Source: Hungatella sp.
GTDB taxonomy: Bacteria > Bacillota > Clostridia > Lachnospirales > Lachnospiraceae
DNA length: 64,000 nucleotides
Reading direction: 5' to 3'
Assembly (NCBI GenBank): GCA_022795805.1
Contig: JAAWHK010000001.1
Span: 1-64,000 of the forward strand
Both the position numbers and the translations under genes were made by a program. Under the pieces are notes generated by a model, which searched no databases, was not told where the DNA came from, and saw only the letters and a program-made list of their open reading frames with translations. Numbering within the stretch: the first letter of the stretch is position 1; each line of letters begins with the position of its first letter. This document shows, in pieces, positions 10,789-20,620 of the stretch.

Positions 10789-12309
10789 ATGGAAGCGACG
10801 ATAAATATACTGCTGGATGTGCCCGCACAGCTACTGGCTGTGTGGGGCTGGATGATGGAGAACCTTCTGTATATCAATCTTTTTTTGTCTGTGGTTATTG
10901 TTTTCTTTCAGCGAAGGGACCCTAAGGCCGTGTGGACATGGCTGCTGGCGCTGTACTTTGTACCCATTTTCGGCTTCTTCCTGTACCTCCTGTTATGCCA
11001 GGATTACCATAAAAACAGGATGTTTCGGGTCAAGGAGGTGGAGGACCGTCTCTGGTACTCGGTGAAATCCCAGGAGGAGGCTATTCTGAACCGAAAGGCC
11101 TGGTTTGCCGATCCCTGCTATGAGGAGTATGAGAAGCTGGCGAAATACAATCTGGAGACTTCCGGAGCGGTTCTCACAGGGGACAACCAGGTGGAGATTT
11201 TTACGGACGGAGTGGAAAAGTTTGACGATTTAATACGGGAGATGCAGGGGGCGCGGGAATATATTCACATCCAGTACTACATCATCAAAAATGATGAGGT
11301 ATTCCGGAGAATGATACCTGTTTTAAAAGAGAAAGTGAGACAGGGGGTAGAGGTGCGGATCCTCTATGATGGCATGGGCGGCAGGTTTATGCCCAAACGG
11401 GTGTGGAAAGACTTAAAAGGGAGCGGTATCCTCACAGGCGAGTTTTTCCCGGCGTTTCTGGGGCGGCTCCAGCTGAGAGTCAATTACCGCAATCACAGAA
11501 AGATTGTGGTGATCGACGGCAAAGTGGGGTATGTGGGCGGCTTTAATATCGGAAGGGAGTATATTTCCAAAGACCCCAAGTTCGGATACTGGCGAGACAC
11601 CCATCTGAAAATTCGGGGCAGCGCGGTTTACAGCCTGCAGATCCGGTTTGCGCTGGACTGGAATTACGCGGTGGGGGAGAATCTGTTTAAAGACGGATGG
11701 TACTTCGGGCTGGATCAGCCCAGGGAAGATAAGAGAGAGACCGGGGCGGAACCGGAGCGGGGGATAGACATACAGATTATCAGCAGCGGCCCTGACGCCA
11801 GCAACAGACAGATCCGCAACAATTACCTTCAGCTGTTTCACAAGGCCAAGGATCATATCTATATCCAGACCCCCTACTTTGTGCCTGACGACGCGGTTCT
11901 GTCGGCCCTTAAGATGGCAGCGGAGTCGGGAGTGGATGTGCGGCTGATGATTCCCTGCAAGCCTGACCATCCCTTTGTCTACTGGGCTTCCTACTCTTAT
12001 GTGGGAGATCTTCTGGCAGTAGGGGCCAGATGCTATGTATATGAGGACGGCTTCCTACACGCCAAGGCGGTCATGGCAGACGGGCTGGTATGCAGCTGCG
12101 GGACGGCCAACATGGATATCCGCAGTTTTGAGCTGAACTTTGAGGTCAATGCCACTATTTTTGACCGGGAAACAGCAGAGAAGATGGAGGCGGCCTTTAT
12201 CCGCGATCTCAATCGGTGCAGGGAAGTGACGAAGGAGCTTTACGGGCAGAGAAGTATGCGGATCCGGATGAAAGAGCAGTGCAGCAGACTTCTGTCGCCT
12301 CTTCTGTAG
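10789..12309 (+). CDS. cls: Cardiolipin synthase (PLD superfamily)
   Basis: HRKIVVIDGKVGYVGGFN and HAKAVMADGLVCSCGTANMD HKD motifs; N-terminal TM segments. Confidence 0.95.
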   Translation: MEATINILLDVPAQLLAVWGWMMENLLYINLFLSVVIVFFQRRDPKAVWTWLLALYFVPIFGFFLYLLLCQDYHKNRMFRVKEVEDRLWYSVKSQEEAILNRKAWFADPCYEEYEKLAKYNLETSGAVLTGDNQVEIFTDGVEKFDDLIREMQGAREYIHIQYYIIKNDEVFRRMIPVLKEKVRQGVEVRILYDGMGGRFMPKRVWKDLKGSGILTGEFFPAFLGRLQLRVNYRNHRKIVVIDGKVGYVGGFNIGREYISKDPKFGYWRDTHLKIRGSAVYSLQIRFALDWNYAVGENLFKDGWYFGLDQPREDKRETGAEPERGIDIQIISSGPDASNRQIRNNYLQLFHKAKDHIYIQTPYFVPDDAVLSALKMAAESGVDVRLMIPCKPDHPFVYWASYSYVGDLLAVGARCYVYEDGFLHAKAVMADGLVCSCGTANMDIRSFELNFEVNATIFDRETAEKMEAAFIRDLNRCREVTKELYGQRSMRIRMKEQCSRLLSPLL

Positions 12310-12348
12310 GGGGAGTATAATTTCCGTCACACTGCGCATACTGTTTCC

Positions 12349-12804
12349 ATGAAGACAGGGTATAAGATAAAAGAACTGGGTAAAAATTTTTTTAAATGCG
12401 GGGTTGCCGGCTGGTGTCTGGAGGTTCTTTTTACCTCCGCCGGCTCCATAGCCGTTCACGACTGGCGGCTTATGGGAAACACCTCCCTCATTATGTTTCC
12501 GATCTACGGTCTGGGAGCTCTTCTGTCCCCTATAGGGAAGGCGGTTGACAGATGGCTGCAGGTAAGCCAGGAGGAAGTACTGACCAGAATGGATCGCAAC
12601 ATACGCCATGGAATGCTTTATATGGTTCTTATTTTTGTGGCGGAGTATCTCTTCGGCATGGCGCTGCAGGCAGGGGGAGTGTGCCCGTGGGACTACAGCG
12701 GACTTCACTCCAATGTTAACGGCCTGATCCGTCTGGACTTTGCTCCCCTGTGGTTTATGACAGGACTTTTATTTGAACAAATTACAAAAAAGAAAGGCGC
12801 ATAG
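12349..12804 (+). CDS. Putative ABC-transporter type IV (CmpB-like) membrane protein
   Basis: KCGVAGWCLEVLFTS...LMGNTSLIMFPIYGLG...CPWDYSG pattern of the ABC_trans_CmpB family. Confidence 0.75.
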   Translation: MKTGYKIKELGKNFFKCGVAGWCLEVLFTSAGSIAVHDWRLMGNTSLIMFPIYGLGALLSPIGKAVDRWLQVSQEEVLTRMDRNIRHGMLYMVLIFVAEYLFGMALQAGGVCPWDYSGLHSNVNGLIRLDFAPLWFMTGLLFEQITKKKGA

Positions 12805-12828
12805 GCTTGTATTTGCGCCTTTCTTTTT
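12790..12828 (+). terminator. Intrinsic terminator overlapping the stop codon
   Basis: AAGAAAGGCGCA / TGCGCCTTTCTT stem followed by TTT; left arm contains the last codons. Confidence 0.8.
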
Positions 12829-12861
12829 ATATAATGAAAGGACGAAAAGAGGGAGAAAATT

Positions 12862-13611
12862 ATGCTTAAATTTATTCTGGTTGCATCCATGGTTATTCTT
12901 TTTTTAATTTTCAGTATTCCTGTTCTCATAGCAGAGAAATATATTGGGAAGACGGATCCGGAGAAGAAAGGCAGACAGAGTCTGGCTATTGTCCGGTTTA
13001 TGTTCCGGCAGATCTTAAAGGTGGCCGGAGTACATATAACGGTAAAAGGTCTTGAGAATATCCCCGCGGACCAGTCGGTGCTCTATGTGGGCAATCACAG
13101 AAGCTATTTTGATATTCTGGTGGGATATACCACGGTGCCTACCCCCCTGGGCTTTATGGCCAAGAAGGAGATGGAGAAGATCCCGCTGCTGTCCAACTGG
13201 ATGCGCAATGTCAACTGCCTGTTTTTGGACAGGGAGAATATCAGGGAAGGCCTGAAGGCAATCCTGGAAGGCGTCTCCAAGGTGAAAAACGGGGTATCCA
13301 TCTGGATCTTCCCGGAGGGGACCAGAAACGATGCGGACGACTGTCTGGATCTGATGCCCTTCAAGGAGGGAAGCTTAAAGATTGCCGAGAAGACGGGATG
13401 TCCGGTGATTCCGGTGGCAATTACCGGAACGGCGGAAGTGTACGAGGCACATTTTCCCAGGATAAAGTCTTCTCACGTGACCATCGAGTTCGGAAAGCCC
13501 TTTATCATAAAAGGACTGGAGCCGGAGAAAAAGAAATTTGTGGGGGCTCATACCCGGGAACTGATTCACGATATGCTGGCAGAGGAAAAAGGGCTGAGAG
13601 AGGGAGCGTAG
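12862..13611 (+). CDS. plsC: 1-acyl-sn-glycerol-3-phosphate acyltransferase
   Basis: GNHRSYFDIL (HX4D) and FPEGTRN motifs. Confidence 0.93.
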   Translation: MLKFILVASMVILFLIFSIPVLIAEKYIGKTDPEKKGRQSLAIVRFMFRQILKVAGVHITVKGLENIPADQSVLYVGNHRSYFDILVGYTTVPTPLGFMAKKEMEKIPLLSNWMRNVNCLFLDRENIREGLKAILEGVSKVKNGVSIWIFPEGTRNDADDCLDLMPFKEGSLKIAEKTGCPVIPVAITGTAEVYEAHFPRIKSSHVTIEFGKPFIIKGLEPEKKKFVGAHTRELIHDMLAEEKGLREGA

Positions 13612-13616
13612 AGAAG

Positions 13617-14744
13617 ATGGACCTGCAGAAAATCAGAGATCAACTGGATGTAATCGACCGGGACATTGTCCGGCTGTTTGAAGAGAGAATGAAACTGGTG
13701 GGGGAGGTGGCTGAGTTTAAAATCGAGACCGGAAAGCCGGTCTTTGATAAGGCGCGGGAGCAGGCAAAGATCGCCGCGGTGAGGGGACTGGCCCACGGGG
13801 ATTTCAATGAGCAGGCGGCCCAGGAACTGTTCACCCAGCTGATGACAATCAGCCGCCGGTATCAGTACCGTCTGCTGGAACAGCACGGGAAGAAGGCAGC
13901 CGTTGGATTCACGCCGGTGGACCGCATTCCGGTGGAGAACGCGCGCGTGGTATATCAGGGGGTGGAGGGAGCCTATAGCCATGAGGCGGCTCTGGCGTAC
14001 TTCGGAGACGGTGCAGAAGTCTTTCATGTGAAGACCTGGGAGGATGCCATGGAAGCGGTGGAGTCGGAGAAAGCGGACTATGCCGTTATACCCATCGAGA
14101 ATTCTTCCGCCGGCGCGGTCAGCGACAATTACGATCTGATGCTGCGCCATGACAATGTCATAGTGGCGGAGATCTGCATTCCTGTAAATCATATGCTGCT
14201 GGGGGTTTGCGGGGCTTCACTGGATGACATCCGGACCGTATATTCCCATCCTCAGGCGCTGATGCAGTCGGGAGAGTATCTCAACGGCCGCCCCAAATGG
14301 CGCCAGATCAGCGTGGAGAACACGGCAGTTGCGGCAAAGAAGATTATCAGCGAGCAGGACAGGAGTCAGGCGGCAGTGGCCAGCCGGACGGCGGGAGAGC
14401 TTTACGGGCTTCAGGTTCTGGCTGAGGGCATTAACCATAACAAGAACAATACCACCCGTTTCATTATTCTGGCGAAGGAGCATATGTACCGCAGGGATGC
14501 GGGGAAAATTACGATTTGTTTTGAGCTTCCCCACAAAAGCGGAACCCTGTACAACATGCTGGGCAACCTCATTTACAACGGGGTCAACATGCGGATGATC
14601 GAGTCCCGCCCCATACCGGGAAGAAACTGGGAATACCGGTTTTTTGTGGATGTTGAGGGAAACTTAAGCGACACTGCCATTCAGAATGCGCTGAGGAGCG
14701 TCTCTGAGGAGGCGGCCAACATGAGAATACTGGGCAATTATTAA
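13617..14744 (+). CDS. pheA: Bifunctional chorismate mutase/prephenate dehydratase
   Basis: MDLQKIRDQLDVIDRDIVRLFEERMKLV chorismate mutase; VVYQGVEGAYSHEAAL..., C-terminal ACT (ESRPIPGRNWEYRFFVD). Start corrected from 13398. Confidence 0.94.
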   Translation: MDLQKIRDQLDVIDRDIVRLFEERMKLVGEVAEFKIETGKPVFDKAREQAKIAAVRGLAHGDFNEQAAQELFTQLMTISRRYQYRLLEQHGKKAAVGFTPVDRIPVENARVVYQGVEGAYSHEAALAYFGDGAEVFHVKTWEDAMEAVESEKADYAVIPIENSSAGAVSDNYDLMLRHDNVIVAEICIPVNHMLLGVCGASLDDIRTVYSHPQALMQSGEYLNGRPKWRQISVENTAVAAKKIISEQDRSQAAVASRTAGELYGLQVLAEGINHNKNNTTRFIILAKEHMYRRDAGKITICFELPHKSGTLYNMLGNLIYNGVNMRMIESRPIPGRNWEYRFFVDVEGNLSDTAIQNALRSVSEEAANMRILGNY

Positions 14745-14755
14745 AGGACGGAGAC

Positions 14756-16060
14756 ATGCGTATGGATACAAGACAATTAATCATATACCGGAATTTTAAA
14801 TACCAGCACATTTTGGATCAGATGGCGCAGCTGCTTTGGGGAACCAGGGAGGGACGGGAGGTTCCCGACCCTTATGTTCTGGCCAATCAGCTGGTTGAAC
14901 TGGCTGCGAACTATGGCTTTGAGGGGAATTTGTGGCACTGTTTTCTGGCATTCTGTCTTGCGAACCATGAAAATGCCTACAGCATCTCGTGCGAGATTCG
15001 GGGAGATCAGGGCGGTACTCTGTCCAGGCTTGCCAGACAGGATCTGGCGGTGATGCAGGAGCTGTTCAGAAATGATATCAGGGTTCTGGATAAACTGATG
15101 GGGGGAGCCTGCGTTTGGGGGGAGCTGGCTGCGTACAGGCCTGCTGACAGCGGAAGCCGGATCTTTAACAGAAGAATTCGAAACCGGATTATAGAGCTCT
15201 CCCGGGCGCTTAATGCAGCGGAGGATATTGACGCTTTTCAGCGCGAGACGGCAGAGTTTTATCGGGAGTTCGGTGTGGGGAAATACGGGCTAAACAAGGC
15301 ATTTCGTATTGAGGACGACCGCCATACGGCTTCCATCGAGCCGGTAGTCAATGTGGAGCATGTGTACCTGGACGACATCGTGGGGTATGAGCTGCAGAAG
15401 AAAAAGCTGATTGACAACACGGAAAGCTTTATCGAGGGCAGAGCGGCCAACAACGTTCTGCTGTTCGGCGATGCGGGAACAGGGAAATCCTCCTGCATCA
15501 AGGCTGTTTTAAATGAGTATTACGATCGGGGCCTGCGGATCATTGAGGTTTACAAGCACCAGTTCCATGCCCTCTCCTCCATACTGGAGCAGGTACAGGA
15601 CAGGAACTACCGATTTATCATATATATGGACGATCTGTCATTTGAGGAGAGTGAGCTGGAATATAAATATCTGAAGGCCATTATCGAGGGCGGCCTTGGG
15701 CGGAAACCGGGCAATGTGCTGATTTACGCCACATCCAACCGCAGGCATCTGATCCGGGAGAAGTTTAGCGACAAGAGAGAGCTGGACGATGAGCTTCATG
15801 TCAATGACACGGTACAGGAGAAGCTTTCTCTGGTGGCCAGGTTTGGGGTTACGATCTATTTCGGGTCGCCGGACAAGAAAGAGTTTCAGAATATTGTGAA
15901 GGTACTGGCCGAAAGGCACGGGATCAATATGGACAGGGAGGAACTGTATCAGGAGGCCAACAAGTGGGAGCTGACTCATGGGGGGCTGTCCGGCAGGACG
16001 GCAGCACAGTTTATCACGTATCTGCTGGGAAAAAGCGGCAGAAAAAGAGGGGAGGAGTAA
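14756..16060 (+). CDS. DUF815-family AAA ATPase
   Basis: NVLLFGDAGTGKSSCIKAVLNEY Walker A; FIIYMDDLSFEESELEYKYLKAIIEGG; ATSNRRHLIREKFSD. Confidence 0.88.
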   Translation: MRMDTRQLIIYRNFKYQHILDQMAQLLWGTREGREVPDPYVLANQLVELAANYGFEGNLWHCFLAFCLANHENAYSISCEIRGDQGGTLSRLARQDLAVMQELFRNDIRVLDKLMGGACVWGELAAYRPADSGSRIFNRRIRNRIIELSRALNAAEDIDAFQRETAEFYREFGVGKYGLNKAFRIEDDRHTASIEPVVNVEHVYLDDIVGYELQKKKLIDNTESFIEGRAANNVLLFGDAGTGKSSCIKAVLNEYYDRGLRIIEVYKHQFHALSSILEQVQDRNYRFIIYMDDLSFEESELEYKYLKAIIEGGLGRKPGNVLIYATSNRRHLIREKFSDKRELDDELHVNDTVQEKLSLVARFGVTIYFGSPDKKEFQNIVKVLAERHGINMDREELYQEANKWELTHGGLSGRTAAQFITYLLGKSGRKRGEE

Positions 16061-16063
16061 GGT

Positions 16064-17647
16064 ATGGCGGCACAATTATTTGCAGCCATCGACGTGGGTT
16101 CTTTTAAACTGGAGTTGGGAATCTACGAGATTACGGCCAAGAATGGCCTGCGGCAGATCGACCATCTGCGGCACGTGATTGCTTTGGGGAAGAATACTTA
16201 CAGCACGGGGAAGATCAGCTATGAGCTCATAGATGAGATGTGCAGAATACTGGAAGAGTTTGTGAAGGTGATGAAGAGTTACCAGGTGTCGGACTATCGG
16301 GCCTATGCCACCACAGCCATGCGCCTGGCCAAAAACAATCAGATCATTCTGGAGCAGATACGGGTGAGAACAGGGATCTCCGTAAAGGTTTTAAGCAACT
16401 CCGAGCAGAGGCTCCTGACCTACAAGGCCATTGCCGTGAAGGAGTCGGAGTTTCAGAAGATTATCCAGAAAGGGACTGCCATTGTGGATGTGAGCTTCGG
16501 CAGTATGCAGATCTCGCTGTTTGATAAGGACAGCCTGGTGTCCACTCAGAATCTGCCGCTTGGAGTTATGGCTATCGGCACGATTTTGTCTAAAATTCCC
16601 GTCCACAGCTGGATGCAGCGGGCTATCGTGGAAGAGGTGGTGGATAAGGAGCTGGGGACCTACAAGAAGATGTATCTCAGAGATCGGGACATGAAGAACC
16701 GGGGAATCAAAAACCTGATTGCCATCGGAGAGCTGGTTCTGTATCTGGCCCGGGACGAGGTGGATTATGTTGCCTCGTACAGAGGTAAGAGTTCCGCGTC
16801 CGACGGCAGCGGCCAGGAGAAGCAATTGGGCATTACGGACCGTATCAGTGCTGCGGATTTCATGGCGTATGCGGACCGCCTCTGCCAGATGTCCCAGGAT
16901 CAGATTGAGGAAAGGTTCGGGGTGAATGCGGGTTACGCAAGCCTTCTCATGCCGGCAGCCATCATCTTCCGCAAAGTGGTGGAGATGACAGGGGCGGAGA
17001 TGATCTGGATTCCGGGAATACGCATGTGTGACGGTATCGCGTCAGAGTACGCCCAGGATATCAAAAAACTGAATTTTACCCACAGCTTTGCCGACGATAT
17101 TATCATGGCGGCCCGAAACATGGCGAAACGGTACCGGTGTGGGGGAAGCCATACTCAGTGCGTGGAAAAGCTGGCTCTGCAGCTCTTTGATGTGATGAAA
17201 AAATATCATGGGCTGGGGGAAAGAGGCCGGCTTCTTTTGCAGATAGCCGCCATTCTCCACGGCTGCGGTAAATTTATCAGCACCAGGAATACGGGAACCA
17301 GCGCTTACAATATTATTATGGCTACGGAGATCATCGGTCTGTCCCATGAGGAGAGGGAGCTGGTAGCCAACGTGGTCCGCCGCTGCGGGGAAGAGTACGA
17401 TTATGTTGACAATGACACCAGGGTGGCCAAACTGACGGCTCTTCTGCGCATGGCTAATGCTCTGGACAGGGGCCATAAACAGAAGGCTGAAAACTGCCGC
17501 ATGAATATCAAGAACGGAGAACTGGTGGTTACTGCCGGTTATGACGGCGATATCAGCCTGGAATTATTTGCGGTGTCTGCCTGCGGGGATTTTTTCGAAG
17601 AAATATTTGGCATAAAACCGGTGCTGAAGAAAAAAAGGAGGGGCTAA
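16064..17647 (+). CDS. ppx: Ppx/GppA exopolyphosphatase with C-terminal HD-type domain
   Basis: AAIDVGSFKLELGIYEI N-terminal ASKHA motif; LLLQIAAILHGCGKFIS HD-like motif; immediately upstream of ppk1. Confidence 0.88.
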   Translation: MAAQLFAAIDVGSFKLELGIYEITAKNGLRQIDHLRHVIALGKNTYSTGKISYELIDEMCRILEEFVKVMKSYQVSDYRAYATTAMRLAKNNQIILEQIRVRTGISVKVLSNSEQRLLTYKAIAVKESEFQKIIQKGTAIVDVSFGSMQISLFDKDSLVSTQNLPLGVMAIGTILSKIPVHSWMQRAIVEEVVDKELGTYKKMYLRDRDMKNRGIKNLIAIGELVLYLARDEVDYVASYRGKSSASDGSGQEKQLGITDRISAADFMAYADRLCQMSQDQIEERFGVNAGYASLLMPAAIIFRKVVEMTGAEMIWIPGIRMCDGIASEYAQDIKKLNFTHSFADDIIMAARNMAKRYRCGGSHTQCVEKLALQLFDVMKKYHGLGERGRLLLQIAAILHGCGKFISTRNTGTSAYNIIMATEIIGLSHEERELVANVVRRCGEEYDYVDNDTRVAKLTALLRMANALDRGHKQKAENCRMNIKNGELVVTAGYDGDISLELFAVSACGDFFEEIFGIKPVLKKKRRG

Positions 17648-17650
17648 ATT

Positions 17651-19789
17651 GTGGCAGAGATTGATTTACGGTATATGAAGTATGAAAATTATGTAAATCG
17701 GGAGCTGAGCTGGCTGGAGTTCGATTACCGGATCCTGGAGGAGGCGCGGGATAAGACGCTGCCGCTTTTTGAGCGTCTGAAATTTTTAAGCATCACCGCC
17801 TCCAACCTGGACGAGTTCTTTATGGTCCGCGTGGCATCCTTAAAGGATATGGTTCATGCAGGGTATACGAAACCGGATCTGGCAGGATTAAAACCGGAAG
17901 AGCAGCTGCAGAAGATCGGGGATAAGACCCACGACCTGGTGGATCTCCAGTATTCCACGTACAACCGATCCCTTCTGCCTGCCCTTAAGCAGAACGGTCT
18001 TCGGATCGTGGCGAAGCATGAGGATCTGACGGAAGAAGAGGGGAAGTTTGTGGACGAGTATTTTCAGTCCAATGTGTATCCGGTCCTGACGCCCATGGCG
18101 GTGGATTCCTCACGCCCCTTTCCTCTCATCTACAATAAATCGCTGAACATCGCGGCGCTTATAAGGGAAAAGGGGAAAACGGACCAGCTGGATTTTTCCA
18201 TGGTTCAGGTGCCAAGTGTTCTCCCGCGTATTGTGGAGATTCCCTCAGACAAAGGGCGTGTGGTGATCCTTCTGGAGGAGATTATAGAGAGAAATATTTC
18301 CACTCTGTTTGTGAAACATGAGGTTCTGGACGCCCATCCGTTCAGGATCATGCGAAATGCGGATCTGACGATTGACGAGGAGGAAGCGGAGGACTTATTA
18401 AAGGAGATCGAGAAGCAGCTGAAGAAGCGCAGATGGGGCGAGGCTATTCGGCTGGAGATCGAGGAGAATGCGGATAAGCGTCTGTTAAAGCGTCTGAAAA
18501 AGGAGCTGGATATCCATGCCGGCGATATCTTTTTTATCAACGGCCCCCTGGATCTGACATTTCTTATGAAGATGTACGGCCTGGAGGGATTCGATCACCT
18601 GAAAGCCCCCAGGTATACGCCTCAGCCCAACCCGGCCTTTATGAATGAGGATGATATTTTTACCAACATCCGTAAGGGGGATATTCTTCTGCACCATCCC
18701 TATGAGTCCTTTGACCCGGTGGTGGATTTTGTAAAGACCGCGGCGAAAGACCCGCAGGTCCTGGCCATCAAACAGACCCTGTACCGTGTCAGCGGAAACT
18801 CACCCATCGTGGCCGCCCTGGCGGAGGCTGCCGACAGAGGCAAGCAGGTGTTTGTTCTGGTGGAGCTGAAAGCACGCTTTGACGAAGAGAACAATATCAA
18901 CTGGGCAAAAACCCTGGAGAAAGCCGGCTGTCATGTGATTTATGGTCTGCTGGGATTAAAGACCCACTCCAAGATCACTCTGGTAGTGCGCCGGGAGGAG
19001 GATGGTATCCGGCGGTATGTGCATCTTGGCACCGGCAATTACAATGACTCCACGGCAAAACTGTACACGGACTGCGGGATCCTCACCTGCCATCCCCAGA
19101 TCGGGGAGGATGCCACGGCGGTATTCAATATGATGTCAGGCTATTCGGAACCCCTCCACTGGAATCAGCTGGTGGTGGCTCCCATCTGGCTGAGAAAGCG
19201 GTTTCTCAGGATGATAAAAAGGGAGACGGATCACGCGAAGGCGGGAAGGAATGCCAGAATTATCGCGAAGGTTAACTCACTGTGCGACAGGGACATTATC
19301 GCCGCGTTGTATGAGGCCTCTTGCGCGGGAGTCAAGATTGATCTGATCGTCAGGGGAATTTGCTGTCTGAAGGCAGGGATCCCGGGGCTTAGCGAGAATA
19401 TTGCGGTTCGTTCCATTGTGGGCAATTTCCTGGAACATATTCGGATCTTCTATTTTGAAAATGACGAAGCCCCGGAGGTGTATATGGGAAGCGCAGACTG
19501 GATGCCCAGAAATCTGGATCGGAGGGTGGAAATTGTCTTTCCGGTTCTGGACGAAGGACTTAAGGAGAAGGCGGTTCATATCCTTCGCGTTCAGCTGGAC
19601 GACAACGTTAAGGCTCATGTACTGCAGCCCGACGGCAGCTACGCGAAGATAGACAGAAGGGGCAAAGTGCTTCTGTGCGCCCAGGAGAAATTTTGTCAGG
19701 AGGCCGTGGAGGCGGTCAGAAGACAGAATGCCCTGGAGGAACCGGAAGACCGACGGGTGTTTATACCTGTGGAGCGGGAGACGGAGTAA
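17651..19789 (+). CDS. ppk1: Polyphosphate kinase 1
   Basis: YVNRELSWLEFDYRILEEA, ASNLDEFFMVRVAS, HLGTGNYNDSTAKLYTDCGILT; GTG start. Confidence 0.96.
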   Translation: MAEIDLRYMKYENYVNRELSWLEFDYRILEEARDKTLPLFERLKFLSITASNLDEFFMVRVASLKDMVHAGYTKPDLAGLKPEEQLQKIGDKTHDLVDLQYSTYNRSLLPALKQNGLRIVAKHEDLTEEEGKFVDEYFQSNVYPVLTPMAVDSSRPFPLIYNKSLNIAALIREKGKTDQLDFSMVQVPSVLPRIVEIPSDKGRVVILLEEIIERNISTLFVKHEVLDAHPFRIMRNADLTIDEEEAEDLLKEIEKQLKKRRWGEAIRLEIEENADKRLLKRLKKELDIHAGDIFFINGPLDLTFLMKMYGLEGFDHLKAPRYTPQPNPAFMNEDDIFTNIRKGDILLHHPYESFDPVVDFVKTAAKDPQVLAIKQTLYRVSGNSPIVAALAEAADRGKQVFVLVELKARFDEENNINWAKTLEKAGCHVIYGLLGLKTHSKITLVVRREEDGIRRYVHLGTGNYNDSTAKLYTDCGILTCHPQIGEDATAVFNMMSGYSEPLHWNQLVVAPIWLRKRFLRMIKRETDHAKAGRNARIIAKVNSLCDRDIIAALYEASCAGVKIDLIVRGICCLKAGIPGLSENIAVRSIVGNFLEHIRIFYFENDEAPEVYMGSADWMPRNLDRRVEIVFPVLDEGLKEKAVHILRVQLDDNVKAHVLQPDGSYAKIDRRGKVLLCAQEKFCQEAVEAVRRQNALEEPEDRRVFIPVERETE

Positions 19790-19797
19790 AAACAGGA

Positions 19798-19844
19798 ACA
19801 AGGGAATTTCCGGAAAGTTGACAGAGATTCCCTTGTGTTTTTTT
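19798..19844 (+). terminator. Intrinsic terminator after ppk1
   Basis: ACAAGGGAAT(19798-19807)/ATTCCCTTGT(19827-19836) then GTTTTTTTT. Confidence 0.9.
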
Positions 19845-19915
19845 AATGAAAAAGTAAAGCAAAATCCCCTCTTGTATGATATGATGGATACACAAAGGTT
19901 AAAGGAGGAAAGTCC

Positions 19916-20620
19916 ATGTCGCAAATCAGTATTCTGGTAGTTGATGATGAGAACGAAATCGCGGATCTGGTGGAAATCTATCTGGTCAGTGACGGATATA
20001 GAGTGTTTAAGGCCAATAATGCCCAGGACGGGCTGAATATTCTTGAGAAAGAGGAAGTGCACCTGGTACTTCTCGATATTATGATGCCCGGGATGGACGG
20101 GCTGGAGATGTGTAAACGGATTAGGGAGACCAACAATATTCCCATTATCATGCTCAGCGCCCGCTCCACGGATCTGGACAAGATTCTGGGACTGGGGACC
20201 GGGGCCGACGACTATGTGGTGAAGCCGTTTAATCCCCTGGAACTGACTGCCAGGGTGAAGTCCCAGCTGCGCAGATACACCCAGCTGAACCCCAACAGCA
20301 CATCGAAAGAGGAGGATAAGAACGAGATCTCCATCAAGGGTCTGGTGATCAATAAGGATAATCACAAGGTGACGGTCTACGGTGAGGAGATCAAGCTGAC
20401 GCCCATTGAGTTTGATATCCTGTATCTTCTGGCCTCCAACCCGGGCAAGGTGTTCAGCACGGACGAGATTTTTGAGAAGGTCTGGAACGAAAAGGTGTAT
20501 GAGGCCAACAATACGGTCATGGTACATATCCGGCGCCTTCGGGGAAAGATGAAGGAGGATACAAGACAGAATAAGATCATCACCACAGTGTGGGGGGTAG
20601 GATACAAAATTGAAAAATGA
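19916..20620 (+). CDS. OmpR/PhoB-type response regulator
   Basis: Receiver LLDIMMPGMDGLEMC...VKPFNPLEL plus winged helix (LTPIEFDILYLLASNPGKVFSTDEIFEKVW). Confidence 0.94.
   Translation: MSQISILVVDDENEIADLVEIYLVSDGYRVFKANNAQDGLNILEKEEVHLVLLDIMMPGMDGLEMCKRIRETNNIPIIMLSARSTDLDKILGLGTGADDYVVKPFNPLELTARVKSQLRRYTQLNPNSTSKEEDKNEISIKGLVINKDNHKVTVYGEEIKLTPIEFDILYLLASNPGKVFSTDEIFEKVWNEKVYEANNTVMVHIRRLRGKMKEDTRQNKIITTVWGVGYKIEK

Noticed and set aside
19277-20527. 416-aa minus-strand ORF
   Set aside because: Antisense to the ppk1 end, a terminator and the response regulator.
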